This document shows, piece after piece, positions 40,996 to 53,900 of a stretch of 64,000 nt of DNA. The translations under genes were made by a program, and so were the position numbers. The DNA comes from Thamnaconus septentrionalis (Eukaryota > Chordata > Actinopteri > Tetraodontiformes > Monacanthidae). The stretch covers positions 2,535,501 to 2,599,500 of the forward strand of contig CM020513.1 in the NCBI GenBank assembly GCA_009823395.1, written 5' to 3'. The notes beneath the pieces were generated by a model, which had not been told where the DNA came from, made no database searches, and saw nothing but the letters and a program-made list of their open reading frames with translations. Position 1 is the first letter of the stretch; every line of letters starts with the position of its first letter.

Positions 40996-43312
40996 CTGAG
41001 GAGGAACAACAGCTCAAGCCAGAAATATGCTGCGGTTCAACCTGGCCCTCTCTCCACAGGAAGTATGACAGGCGCAGGGTGGGTTATTCCCTTAATAGAG
41101 GAATGTGCAGCCTCGAAGCTTCTGTCTGTCTGTCTGTCTGTCTGTCCATCTCAGAGTGCAATGAGACAAAAGACATCAACGGGGAAAAACAACAGGGTTT
41201 GCTTTTACTGTTGTTTGTTTGTTTGTCTAGTCACACGTCACAATGCCAATTTGGCTGCTGCTCACTCGATGAGCTTTCTAGCAAGAAGAATCCACGCGCA
41301 GTGATGATTCCAGCAGTCAGATCCAGCCAGAAGGCTGACAGTGTTTTTTTCTCCATTTGTGTTGCGCTACGTTCATGAATTTAGTCATTTACCGTTACAT
41401 CAAACGTTGTAACGTGTCAGCCTGAATTCAACCAGCCTTTTGCTCGTTTTCCCCCCCCGTCTCTATTTCACTTTCAGCCGCCTCGTAAACGTTTTGAAAA
41501 AAGCGGCCGTGGAGATAAAGCTGTAAATATTATTGTTAGTATGGAGAAGCGCCGGAGACGTGATCACATCAGCCGTGAGATGTTTGCGGAATTGAGTTAT
41601 ATTGACGACTCCGATGAGCGACCTGGACTCCGCCGCCGTCGCATCAGCTGACCTGTCGAGCCCGGCGACCGACAACAGGAGAGCGGCCACAGCACGTCTG
41701 TCGGCGGAGGTGGGCGGGGAGCTTTCCGACACTGGCCGTCCCCTGAGTTTACCGTCGGCCATGTGAAACTACAAACCTGTCAGAGGCAGGACTTCCTGCC
41801 ATTCTGCTTCCAAGGACAAATGGCAAGGAGAGGGGATCCCACAGCAGGGGAGCGTTTCCCCAGCGTTTCCCCAGCTCTGCCACACTTCCCATAGAAAAAT
41901 AAATAAATAATAATTAAAAAAAAAACTCCAGGGTGTGAGGAGGTCAAAAAAAATAAATAAATCAGATCATTGTCTCCCCTTTCCCCCCACAGCTCCACCC
42001 TGACAAGCGACCCTGACCCTGGGCTTGGAAAGGTCCCTCGATTTTACCCACTTTGACATCTTTATTCTGATGAAGGGGAAGCAGAACTAAAACATTAAAA
42101 ATGGTCGTGAGGCTGGCACCAATCCGTGGCTGGCAGGTGCTGTCTCAAGCCCGTTACCGGTGCCCTTTGTGATGTCACAAATGGAGGCCAGGGGCGCCCG
42201 GCACTTACTGAAAAGTGGAGCAAGAGGAAATAAATGAAGAATGGACTTCTATCATTTCCTGAGTTGCTCAGTGAAGCCGGAAGCGCAGACCTCTGCCAGT
42301 GGTGCAATGGAATACATGGATGTGGAACTTTGAAAGCACGCTGTTGGTGAAAGTCAATTCGCTCAGACGACTTCCACCGAGACAGAAGTGACTTTGACGC
42401 ATTTAGCGTCAACAAGGTGATGATAGAAGCAGGGGCACGCACACAGCCTGGGTCACCAACCGTCGCCATCCATTGATAATAACCAAACTACTCTTGCCAA
42501 TCAGGACTCAAAAAAATAAAAAATAAAATAAAATAAAATAAAGACACCGGACGAGGGCCACATTAGTTGTCCACGGTTCCGGTGGTAACCGCGTACCTGT
42601 TCCGGCACTGTCTAGGACCACTACAGCGGGAACGCCTGCTGTGTTTGTCGGGTCGGGGAAGTGCCGCTGATGCTCCGTGCGCGCAACAAAGCCACGCAGT
42701 GTGTCGGCTGAACGGAAACTCCTAATGAGATTAGACGGTGTGTGCAGACATTACTTAGCCATGACTAAATCTGCTCTCTTCCTGTTCGCGCACGGTGGAA
42801 AAAAAAAAAAAAAAAAAAACCCACACACACACACACATCGACTCCAGCTCAGTAGAAAAGTCCTCTCCGGCAGGGTTAAAATGGCTCTTCTTTTGTTAAA
42901 ATGCGAGCCGGAGGTTCCTGTTGTTGTTGTATCCGGTACGTGAACGTTGCACCAACTCATCCGCCGTCTCGGGTCGCGGCTCGCTGCCTTTATTTTCAAG
43001 AAGTTGCTCGGACCGGAAGACGACTCAACCATGAACGATATTTTGTTGAAAGTTGCTCTCGCCGTAAACTCGAAAAGGTTCAATTCGGTGAGATTTGTGT
43101 AAGCGAAAAGAAAAAGCGAGTACACGTTAATTACGAGGCTCTAACAAGTGAAGAACACGGCCGCGAATGTTTCCGATTATTGATCATTTCTCCTTCCTGA
43201 AGCGACTCGCCGACCACAGAAGACTCATTGTGAAATTTCTCTTACCTGCGAATTTCTCTCTCGGTCTTTTCGCCTGTGTGAAACTTTACGGCGTGGCTTG
43301 TGCGGTTCCCAT

Positions 43313-43362
43313 CTTCTTCTTCTTCTTCTTCTTCTTCTTTTCTTCTTCTTCTTCTTCTTCTC
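43313..43362. repeat. (CTT)n trinucleotide repeat
   Basis: Interrupted CTT tract in the elk3-hal intergenic region. Confidence 0.9.
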
Positions 43363-44854
43363 GTTCTTTTTTCTTTCCACACGTAGACTACTTCAGGTCT
43401 ACACGGTTGTGCGGGACTGAAATAGGATCCTGGGCTTTTTCTCTCTCCGAGCAGGAAGTTGGAGCAGGCAGACACAGAGCCGGCTCACTTCCTCTCCCCG
43501 ACGATTCCCCAGGCGCTCTGCCGTCTGTGTAAACACACTTTTCCTCCGCTGCCTGCCCGCTGACGGCCAGCAGTGGGCCTACTCTCCGTCCGCACACATG
43601 GCGATGAAGAAAAGTCGGTAAACTGACATCATCAGTCTACAGGAACCGCCGCGGTGCCTTCACGTACGCCTCGTTGAAACGCGCGGTGGCCCGAAGCCAT
43701 GCGAGCTTCACGGCTCGTCCCGCGCCACCGTTCTTTCAAAACAGCTCGATTTCAGGGCAAAGTAGTTGTTGCACTTTAACGTTCTATGTATTTAAAATGC
43801 ATTGACTGCGGTTAAACAGAGAATGAAAGATGAAAATCTGAAAAACAAAACTATGTATCTATTGATGTCACAAACTGACATAAAGGCATAAAACACACAT
43901 CAGTAAAACATTTTTTAAGCTTAAAACTCAGTAAGAAAACAGAGTAAACAATGTACCAATACAATTCCGAGACAGAATTTGGCTATGAATGTCTCCATGC
44001 ATTTTACTTGCCGCTGACCGTGTAAAAAGTTCTATATGATATTTCCCATATGAATTTTAAAAAATCATTTTCAGTAACCCATTAAACTTAAGTATTGTGT
44101 ATTATAGACGGGTGTGTTTATTGTAACGTCAGTATCATTTTACTGGAAGGCAGAATGACTGAATTCTCCACATTAACTGCTTTTTGAGGCATGTCAAGTT
44201 CTTAGAGGTATGGAATAATTCTAAACCCACAACATTTAATTTAACTTATAACCAACATTATATTACATCCAATTTGACATTGCTGAGCAGCTCTCAGACT
44301 GATTTGTTTGTCAATTAGTCAAGTGGTTTTGAACATCATGAGATATTTACAAAGGCGAGACGTCGGAGCTGCCACTCAGACAATCCCTTGCAAAACCGCC
44401 CCCTAGTGTTCACATCTGGCCTATGGAAGCATGCGTGGACCAAGTGAGGGCCGGTGGGTCATACGCTCATGTGTGCTTAATGTTTTACAGCAGTGCAAAT
44501 ATTTGTAATGACTGGACATATGCAGCAATCATGTCGATGAGAGGAGCCCGGGAGTCATCCGAATAGTCAGTGACGGCGAGTGCCAGCGGAATTGCATTTG
44601 TGCTGAGAAAACATCAAAGCTCGGTCTTAGATGGGGGGGGCAGAAACAAGGTGGCCAACAGCGACGATCACACACTGCAGTGTGTGATCAACGCGAAAAA
44701 TCGACTTACAAGAATTCTAAAGTTTCCAGTAGCGCGGCAGTTTCCTCGTGGCCATTCAACCTCACAGCCATCACGAGGAAACATGGGCGTCACATCACAA
44801 ATCCAGGGGGTCGATGGACAACCCCCCACCCCTCGCCATCAGATCTGTCACAGA

Positions 44855-44996
44855 TAGGGCGTGGCTCTCGAGCGACGCCTCTGATTGGTAGCTGAACTGC
44901 AGGCGGCGGAGCGCCGCCACCTGTGGCAGGCAGCGGCGCGTCGCGGTCGCTCACTTGGCTGCTGGAGCGAGAAGGGGAAAAAAAAAAACACGCGCG
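44855..44996 (+). promoter_or_regulatory. hal: Probable hal promoter and 5' leader
   Basis: A GC-box-like GGGCGTGGC (44858-44866) and an inverted CCAAT box (ATTGG, about 44884) lie in GC-rich sequence 110-140 bp before the hal start codon. There is no TATA box. The transcription start is inferred, not seen. Confidence 0.45.
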
Positions 44997-47900
44997 ATGC
45001 CTCGCTTCACCGTGCACATCCGCGACGAGTGGCTGGCCGTGCCGTGCCGTGACACCAAGAACACCGTGCTGTGGCTCGGCCAGGAGGCCCTCAAGCGCTA
45101 CATGAAGAACAAGCCGGACAACGGCGGCATCAAGGCCGTGAAGGACCTGCGCTTCGTGGTGCGCAGGTGTCAAAGTTTGGGTCTGCTGGACGCGGATGAC
45201 ACCATCGAGGACGCGCTGGAGGATAATGACTTTGTGGAACTTGGTAGGCCCTCCAACCTCTGTGTGTGTACGAGGCAAATGTTGATCGTGGCTGGTGACT
45301 TTGATTAGAGGTAGAATTTGACCAGTGCTTGTCAACCTGTCCTCGTTCACAGCCATCGAAGGTGATACCATGTCTCCCGACTTTATCCCCTGTGAGCCCG
45401 GAGTGTCTCACCTGTATCCTTCACACTGCCAAGTGACCCATTGTAGTTAAAGCAGTAGTTTGGACCGAATCAATTTAGTATTAATGTCTCCATTGTTCGA
45501 TGATCTGTTGTGGATTTTGATTTATGATTTTGTGAATAAAATAATATGAGTAGCTACAGAGGATTATGTATGTATCGCTATATTTTTCTGAACACTCCTT
45601 AATTGAACTGTAACACAGCTCAGCAGCATACAAAGAACCGGAACAAGTAAGTTGTTGCCTTGTTGTCCTGAAAAATTGAAATGCAATTCAACGCAGCCCT
45701 GTAATGCGTGCTTGTGCCTGGTGCAGTTTATTGCCCTGGACGGCAGCAGCCTGACCTCGACGGACCTGGTAAACTTAGGCCGGGGACTCTACAAGATAAA
45801 GGTGACGATCAGTAAATGTGTTTGGCGTAAAGGCTGCCTCGTGTTCATCTCTGGACTAATGGCACCATTGTGTTTAACAACATTTTCCAGCTAACTCCAG
45901 TGGCAGAGAGAAAAGTTGTGCAATCTCGAGAACTTCTGGACACCATTGTCAAAGAAAACAAAGGTTGCAATATAAATAAAGTCGGGCCTCTCCAACACGA
46001 TCCAGCTGCTGCAAAACGACTTCAGAAGTTGATTCTCCCTGTATTTATTATTTATTACTGACTTGAACTTCTCACTCTTTCCAGTTGTCTATGGAATTAC
46101 GACCGGTTTTGGCAAATTTGCCCGGACGGTTATTCCTGTCAGCAAGCTGAAGTAAAGTCACTCCACTGTTGGAAAAATCAGATGTTTCTCTTGTGCCTGC
46201 CTGTCCATCATGTGCTGTTTTGTTGTTCCACAGAGAGCTGCAGGAGAACCTGGTGCGCTCACACTCAGCAGGTAGAAACCTTGTTGGAGGCTCACCGCTC
46301 ATCTCGATTTTTTACGTTTCAGTATCTTTTTGTCGCATCTGATAAAAGTAGCGCAGTCGAACATATTTTATTTGCGTGGCGAACACATGTAGGTGTGGGG
46401 AACCCGCTGAGCCCAGAAAGGACCCGCATGCTGCTCGCTCTGAGGATCAATGTCCTGGCCAAAGGGTACAGCGGAATTTCTCTGGAGACCCTACGCGCCA
46501 TGATCCAGGCGTTCAATGGTAAACCCAAAACTCACATGTCACATTCAACCAAGTGAGACATTTATGGTGTCGGTCAGAACCGTTTCTAAACAAATAAAGA
46601 AATGCAGATGTAACGACTCATTTACAGAATATATACAATTAGGCATGTAAATGACCCACATATTTGATATAAAAGCAAAAAATAATCCACATGCAGATTA
46701 TAAAGGCGCATACATATATTTCTGATACATGCAAGTACTTCTTATCTTAGATTACTTTGACAGAAATTGATTTAGATAAAAGAATTTTTAGTAGCCATCA
46801 AAATCTCAAATGCATGTATTACATTGATATATTGTGTAAAAGTGTTGAATCTACTTTGATTAAACTGTGTGACGGCTTTGAGACTCCAAAAGACTCTCAC
46901 ATTTATAATTGAAAATCTTTATAATGTATGCTTGCACTATTTTTATATTTCTATAAAACTAGAAATATTTGTGTGTGTGTGTGTGTGTGTGTCTTGAAAA
47001 ATGTGTCACAAATTCTTTTTTTTGTGTCACATTTTGGAGGAGTTTCACCCAGTGAAACTGTCCTCACTGCGTTCTTATCGACTTTCATTCCACTTTATGG
47101 ATTAATATGAAGGAGACTGACTAACACACTTTCCCTCTGCAGCTTCCTGCCTCTCCTTCGTCCCAGAGAAAGGGACAGTGGGAGCGAGTGGAGACCTGGC
47201 GCCGCTCTCCCACCTGGCCCTGGGGCTGATGGGAGAGGGCAAAATGTGGTCCCCGAAGAGCGGCTGGGCAGATGCAAAATATGTAAGATTGTGACGCAGA
47301 ATCACGGCGGCTTTTTCTTTTTTTTCTTCCTCCACGCTTGTAAGAAAGGTTACTGAAAAGGTCACAAGGTTCCACAGGACATGTTTGCTTTTTGTTGATC
47401 CTTTGACTGCGATTGTATTTGTCTTCCTTTTATCTCCGACCAGGTCCTGGAGGCCCATGGACTGAAGCCAATATCGCTGAAGCCGAAAGAGGTCATGTTT
47501 AAAACCCAACAACACTCTCATGTTTGACTTAGCCGCACCATTGACCCAGGGATCAATGGGAACACGGCGGTTTGTCGGTCACAGTAGTTGGAAAGAGGTG
47601 GACACAGGAGGACGTTGGAAAGTATTTCAATACATATATGAACCTCCAGCCTTGTATCTACTCTGCAGGGCCTGGCTCTGATCAATGGTACTCAGATGAT
47701 CACTTCCCTTGGAGCGGAGGCCGTGGAGAGAGCTCAGGCCATCGCTCGCCAAGCGGACATCATCGCCGCCCTCACGCTGGAGGTGCTGAAGGGAACCACC
47801 AAGGCCTTTGACAGCGGTCAGCAGCTGCACCAGAGGCATCCGGACGCTAAATTACAGTGGTCATTTTTTTTTTAACTAGAACATATAAACCCAATTGGTT

Positions 47901-50010
47901 TTTTTTTGGTGGGGGTGGGGGTCTGCTTCTGCAGATATCCACCTGTTGCGTCCACACCCTGGACAGATGGAGGTGGCTCTTCGCTTCCGCTCCCTGCTGG
48001 ACTCAGATCACCATCCATCCCAGATTGCAGGTCAGAGGAAAACCTCAGAAATGGATAAGTGTGGAAACATGCAAAATATAATATCCCAATATTATATATA
48101 ATATCCCAAATGAACTCATTCTATCTGAGCAGAGGTTGATGTGGTGCCTCGCTGAAGGGAGGCTGCATTATTTCATTGAGCTGTTGTGTCTGATCTGGTT
48201 CTCCAGAGAGTCATCGATTCTGCGACAGAGTCCAGGATGCCTACACCATGCGATGCTGTCCCCAGGTATCTTCAAGACCCCCACCGGAGTTTATGCATTA
48301 GTACTATGCTTGCATGAATTCTGGTTAAATGTCAACATTTTCCTGTTTTTGTGCACGCAGGTTCATGGAGTTGCCAATGACACAATAAAATTTGTTCAGA
48401 ACATCATCAATACAGAAATAAACAGCGCTACTGACAACCCTGTATCCTTTTTGCCCATAAAAACAAATCTCTGTTGCATATTACAACCTCGATTATATTT
48501 AAATTGTCTGTAGTGTGTATTTTTTCTTGACTGATTTCCAAGATGGTTTTTGCAGAAAGAGGCGAGACAATTTCAGGTGGAAATTTCCATGGCGAATATC
48601 CAGCCAAGGTAAGAATGTTTTGGTTTTTTTGGAGTGTTTGTTATAGTTTTTTTGGCTTCTTGCGTCACACTTTCTTTTCTCGTAGGCTCTGGACTTTTTA
48701 TCGATTGCAGTCCATGAGTTGGCCTCTATCAGTGAGAGGAGGATTGAAAGGTTGTGTAACCCCTCTCTGAGTGAGCTGCCTGCCTTCCTGGTCAATGAGG
48801 GTGGACTCAATTCAGGCTTCATGATTGCACATTGTACTGCTGCTGCATTGGGTTGGTGCACACGATAAATTAATATTACATTTACTGAATTTAAAAAAAA
48901 AGTTTTTTGTAAAACTTTCAAATAATTTTGGGGTCCTGACCCAAATTGTCATTGTCTTATTTTTACTTCAGTTTCAGAGAACAAGGTCTTGTGCCATCCC
49001 TCCTCTGTGGACTCTTTGTCTACTAGTGCTGCCACCGAGGATCATGTGTCCATGGGAGGTTGGGCCGCCAGAAAGGCTCTGAGGGTTGTGGAGCATGTGG
49101 AGCAAGGTGAATCTTTATATGTTTTTAAAAAAAATGATTTTAATTAATTGCTAAATAATACACAGTAAGGTTGTTACAATGAATAACACCAAATTTAACA
49201 CCAAATTATTTTAAAAGTATATGTTCACCACAAGCCAAGGTGAACATTTGACAGAAGCTTATATAAGTGGACATTTGGAAAGACACTTCATGTGATAAAC
49301 TTGCTTCAAAGGTCTAGATTTACTCAAACTTAGTCTTGCCTAAACAAAACAGTGGTTGACCAAGAAAAAAAAAGACTGAATTTCAATAAATGGACGAGGT
49401 AACAAGCCACTGTTGTGTTGTTTGATGGTGTTTTCTGTTTTCAGTTCTGGCTATAGAGCTGCTGGCTGCCTGTCAGGGTATCGAGTTCCTCCGCCCGCTG
49501 CGTACCACCACTCCACTGGAGAAGGTCTATGAACTCGTGCGCAGTGTGGTCAAGTAAGTCAAACAGACGTGGCCAATGAGCAGGGCTTGCAGTTTGCTGA
49601 AGTGATGTGCCGGATAGTTAATATTTTTCCAGCGTGTCATTTCTGCCTTGCACACTCCTATCTGTTTCATTAGACCGTGGATTAAAGACAGGTTTATGTC
49701 TCCTGACATCGAAGCTGTTCACCGACTTATAATTGACCAGAAGGCAAGTCAGATTTTTTTCTCTTTTTTTAACCTCCGCTGATTCAATGTAAAAATGTTA
49801 AATAAATACAAACGTAAATACAAGCATGCTACAAGTGGTGTATTATTTCTCTGAATGAAATCTTTATTCTGTTCTCAGGTGTGGAACGTGGCCAAGCCTT
49901 ATATTGACAAGTACCAAATGGAGTACATCCCAGAGTCTCGTCCTATCTCCCCCACTGCCTTTTCCCTGGAGTCTCCAGCATCACCGAGAAAGCGTTGTCG
50001 TCAGGAGTGA
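44997..50010 (+). CDS. hal: Histidine ammonia-lyase (histidase), complete, 20 exons
   Basis: Cytosolic enzyme that deaminates L-histidine to trans-urocanate, the first step of histidine breakdown. Exons: 44997-45243, 45353-45413, 45619-45646, 45727-45801, 45891-45963, 46085-46151, 46234-46271, 46393-46518, 47143-47282, 47444-47491, 47669-47816, 47935-48030, 48207-48265, 48361-48441, 48543-48608, 48686-48851, 48972-49106, 49445-49553, 49674-49743, 49879-50010. All phases fit; 1965 nt, 654 aa (human 657). The Ala-Ser-Gly that cyclises to the MIO cofactor is at residues 253-255 ([17 protein letters not shown]), the position I recall for mammalian HAL. Other signatures: [74 protein letters not shown]. 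Intron 19 uses a GC donor (AAG|GCAAGT, 49744). Exon 3 is only 28 nt and its upstream donor (CCT|GTATCC) is weak. Confidence 0.96.
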
Positions 50011-50104
50011 ATGGTGCATTTTTTTTTTATTATCATTGTTGGGAATTTATAAAATATGTACTATTTTGTTGATGCAGATAAAAATGTATCCGAAACTGAA
50101 ATTG

Positions 50105-50223
50105 ATTAAAAGTGTAGTCTTGTGATGTAAAATGAATTCAACTTTTTATATGATATGATAATAATTGTCTTTAATGTTGCAGAATGGAGAAGTATATATA
50201 AATAAGAAGAATACATAAATAAA
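50105..50223 (+). terminator. hal: Candidate hal poly(A) signals
   Basis: ATTAAA at 50105-50110 and AATAAA at 50218-50223 follow the hal stop codon (50008-50010). Either would give a short 3' UTR of about 0.1-0.25 kb. The choice cannot be made from sequence. Confidence 0.5.
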
Positions 50224-50817
50224 TCAACTCCTCCTGGAAGAGGTTTTAAAGGCATGGAAACCCTTTTTTTTTTAAAGTCTTAATAAAAAGGTAATGCTTG
50301 AATTGTGATTAACATTTAGATTATGAATTGGTGTAAGATGCAATATATATATAAACAATGCAAAGCTATCCCCTGAAATTTTTTTTATTTGAGAATGACT
50401 TTTATTTCTTAAGCAATTGTTGGGTATTAAATGTACACTAAACAACTCTGCTTTGGTTCTCCCATTTATCTTACTTTTTAATCTCTGTTAACCGATTTCA
50501 ATGAACTAATTTTTAGTGACGCATGACTACCTCAGCCATTTTTTGTCCCATTTAACCAACAAATAACTGAAATGATTGTAATATCGTCGTTTGCAGCGAA
50601 GTCAATAAACAAATACGAGTTTTTAAGTGGTATTCTTTCATGTTTTGCTTGAAGTCAGTCTTGCTGTACATCCACAGCCATTTCTTCTGGTTTCCCTGGA
50701 GTAACGGATAGTATAGACATCGCCAGTATTGGACCATCATTTAAACTTTTAAAACCTGTTTTTGGGATTATGCATTCAAAAATCTTATAAAACCAAGTGA
50801 AAAACAAAACGTCAGTC

Positions 50818-50906
50818 TCCTTCGAGCCGGATTCGAACCAGCGACCTAAGGATTTCAGCATTGATGCCTCTACAGTCCTCCGCTCTACCAACTGAGCTAT
50901 CGAAGG
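50818..50906 (-). tRNA. tRNA-Tyr (anticodon GTA) with intron
   Basis: The minus strand reads CCTTCGATAGCTCAGTTGG (acceptor stem and D arm), then anticodon loop CTGTAGA, then GGTCGCTGGTTCGAATCC (variable loop/T arm), closing with TCGAAGG. The 7-bp acceptor stem CCTTCGA/TCGAAGG is perfect. A 16-nt intron (AGGCATCAATGCTGAA) sits one base 3' of the GTA anticodon, the standard place for eukaryotic tRNA-Tyr introns. The A-box and B-box (GGTTCGAATCC) are intact. The mature tRNA is 73 nt with discriminator A. A TTTT-type terminator on the minus strand (AAAA on the plus strand) is available near 50800-50811. Confidence 0.96.
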
Positions 50907-53900
50907 GACGCTGCTGTGTGTCGTCGACACCCTTTATAAATGGTCGTATTCCTTTCGCTGAACTGAAACGGACGTTCGGTAATCGATTATTCATCGCAAA
51001 CCAGCGTCACAGGTTAGTGTCACCTGACATAAGTTAGTTTAAATGGCGTCAGTCGAAGCCGTCTTGTCCAACTTCCGCTTGAGTAAACTCGTTTTGTTGT
51101 TTTTTTTAACCGACAGCCATGACAACTGGATGTCTTTGTGGTTTCAAAAACCCATCTGTCAAACTGTTGAAGCTGTTCAAGAGATGATTTAAAGTAAGCA
51201 GAGTTACAAAGTTAAGTTTGCCCGTAAACAAACACACCAAACTCACACCACATTTTGCACCGATGGCCCTATTTAATAGTCGATTTAGATAATAACATAA
51301 AACACGGAAAGTGCAGGGCAAGTGCAAAACTTTATTTTCATCCAGATATTACATTTTTTTTAAAAAAAAACTTGCGTTTACAATTTTAAAAGGATAGAAT
51401 CATTATATCAACCACTAGATGGCAATGTTCCCCAAATTAAGCGACTATGCTCCCTCGCTTTGGAGAATAAAATATATTAGGTCATAAATGAATGAACCAC
51501 GTTTGACCGTACTTAGTAACATTTTAAATTCACGTTGTTCGTGTAACTTTTAAAGTTTTTGCACAAAACATTGCTGCAATGTATTTATCTCTTTATTGTC
51601 TTTTTTATTGATATCATATGTGTATATGCATCCTATCAGACAAGTGTTTTTGTCCCAGTCTGCAAATGTTCATGTGGTTGACAGTTGGCTTATGGGGAGA
51701 TCTGGCCTGAGGGAATAAACTGTTTTCAAACCTCATGGTTTTGGTCAAGAGAGTTCTGTAGCTCCGACTTGAAGGAAGTAGTCAGCACAGTTTGTGTCAG
51801 GTGTGTGAGGGGCCTGCAGCAATTGTACCTGCCTGATTCCTGATCCTCAACCTGTAAATGTCCTGCATCATTGGTATAATTTTTTTCAGTCTTGCTTATT
51901 GTCCTCAAGCATCCATGGTGTACTCTGGTCACTGAAAAAATGGGTATCAGTAAAATGTATTGGAGTCTGATTAAAATGTTTTCATCTGTGTTCCTTAGAA
52001 GCTGCTGTTGGTAAATGGGAGTTGCTGTCTTGATCACTCAAGCGGAATGAAAACGTTTTCATCTCGTCCTACCCTCTCTGACAGCAAGGTAAATACAGAG
52101 CATTAAAATGATGTGGGCTCTGACATAATGCCTTCAGTGGGGTCAAGCTGATGGGGCAGCAGACAAATTCCTTGCATAACAGGAAGGTTTGAAGGCTGGC
52201 TCCTCAAGACATGTGGCCATTAATCATAAACTCCAAAAGATGAATTCAAACTGCTTAGTTATGATTATCCTACATCTACCACCATCACTTTTAAGTAAGT
52301 CTAAAAGTACTAAATACTGCAATTTCATGACACAGTGGGTGCAATTTTCTGAAAGCGGTGGAGCAATTTTCTGTTCCCAGGGACCATTAAAGCCTAGCAT
52401 CTTCGTGATCAACAGCTAACAGATGTTTTCAATCCACCTTCAGAGGTCACCATGTCCGTTAAGCACAATCCTCTTGACCTTGGAGTTTTGAAAGTGGTAT
52501 GCCCGCAGAGCTTCGCCATACATCATTTCCAATGCAAAACAGCTTTATTTAAGGGTATTTTCAAAGACCATACTTACTGATGATTGAACACATAATATAC
52601 TGTACTTAGTGTAGGTGTGATCACACTCATCCTTGTGTTTCAGAAAAAAAGAAACATTTTAAGAAAAACAAATTCCTTCCAGGGGCTAATTCATGTCACC
52701 AGGGTCATTAGTTTGTTGGTTACATCAATCACACCTTTCATTTATGGTGTACACAATCTCAGACTACTAAAAAAACAAAATCAATCTGTGAAAAGAGAAC
52801 AACTGATAATAATGAAGAACAGTTTTACTGCATTCAAAGGATGCATTTGTTATGTGAAATAGTGCACCAAGCTGCCTTTACAGTGCCAGTAGCAGGTATC
52901 GGTGTATCATGTACAACATCATAGCCTAAAGACCCTTTCTGTGGTGTATGTCACACACAAAAGAACATGTATCCTGTGCTGTTCATACAATGGTTTCACT
53001 GTTAATGATACTGTGTATTTTCTCCACGCTTTTATTCATTGTATGTCGCAGGTTATTTTTCAAAGGCATCGCTTTCTATTCCCTTGCTGGCTTGAAAAAC
53101 TGAAAATATAAAGACGAGAAGGCCATAAAAGTGCCAAGCTTTTTTTATGACGGGGGAACCTTATACTCTTCCCATGTTTCTTTGTCTGTACTTTGAATCT
53201 GAGCTTGAGCTCAGTCATCTGTAAAGTCATTTCCTGTCCAAAGAGAGAGTGAGTCAAAAGGTGAGGAGAAAAATGGACCATAAACTTGCAGGGGTCCGGA
53301 GGGGGTTTGTGCATTTAGAGGTATGAAAAGGTTTCAGAAAGTCCAATAAAACTGTCTGGGTTTCATTTCAATCATATTTACGCGATGCTGGCCCATGTTT
53401 CTTTCTGTTTGTCACTGCAGATTAGAGGATCTGATGAAATGTGGGTGAGGCCAGTGTTATGACTAGCAGCAGGTAGACAGATAGTGGCGGTGATAAACGT
53501 CACAAAAATGGAAAGCGGAGAGCGGCGTACTGTGCAAGGGCGGGTGTTTGGATCCCTCCGCTAAATGCTGGGCCTATGGGCAAAGGCAAAGCAACAGCCT
53601 GGAGCATGTCTGGCTTTCTGTCTGGCTCCTACAGGGGAGTAGACAGATTACTTGAAAGGGTTAAGATGGTTCAGTGAGCCCAAGGTACTAGGTGACACAG
53701 CAGCATGACAGGGGAGGGAACCATATCCTTTTACAGTCTGGAAATAAAGCAGACTGGTGACGGTGGAAGTGCCCAGGGTCTGACATCTTACTGGGGCCAG
53801 TATGACGACGAGGCCAACCAAGCAGCACTTGGCTGTGGGGATCCAGCACTGGCCTTCACAAACCAATTATTTAAAGCAATTGAGAATATTTTGATTGAAG

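Larger units (their letters stand above)
40555..44840. other. elk3 5' region and elk3-hal intergenic DNA, no coding exon recognised
   Basis: The stretch holds (GA)n at 40935-40992, a repeat family X fragment near 42150-42190, (CTT)n at 43313-43362 and CpG-rich patches at about 42580-42680 and 43440-43760. One of these patches may be the elk3 promoter and non-coding exon, but I cannot place it. A 36-codon frame at 41541-41651 (starts MEKRRRRDHISREM) has no neighbours and no recognised family. The part from 43760 to 44500 is AT-rich and featureless. Confidence 0.5.

Noticed and set aside
41541..41651. 36-codon plus-strand frame beginning MEKRRRRDHISREM
   Set aside because: Too short, no homology I can name and no splice sites in phase. 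Possibly repeat-derived; not called as a gene.
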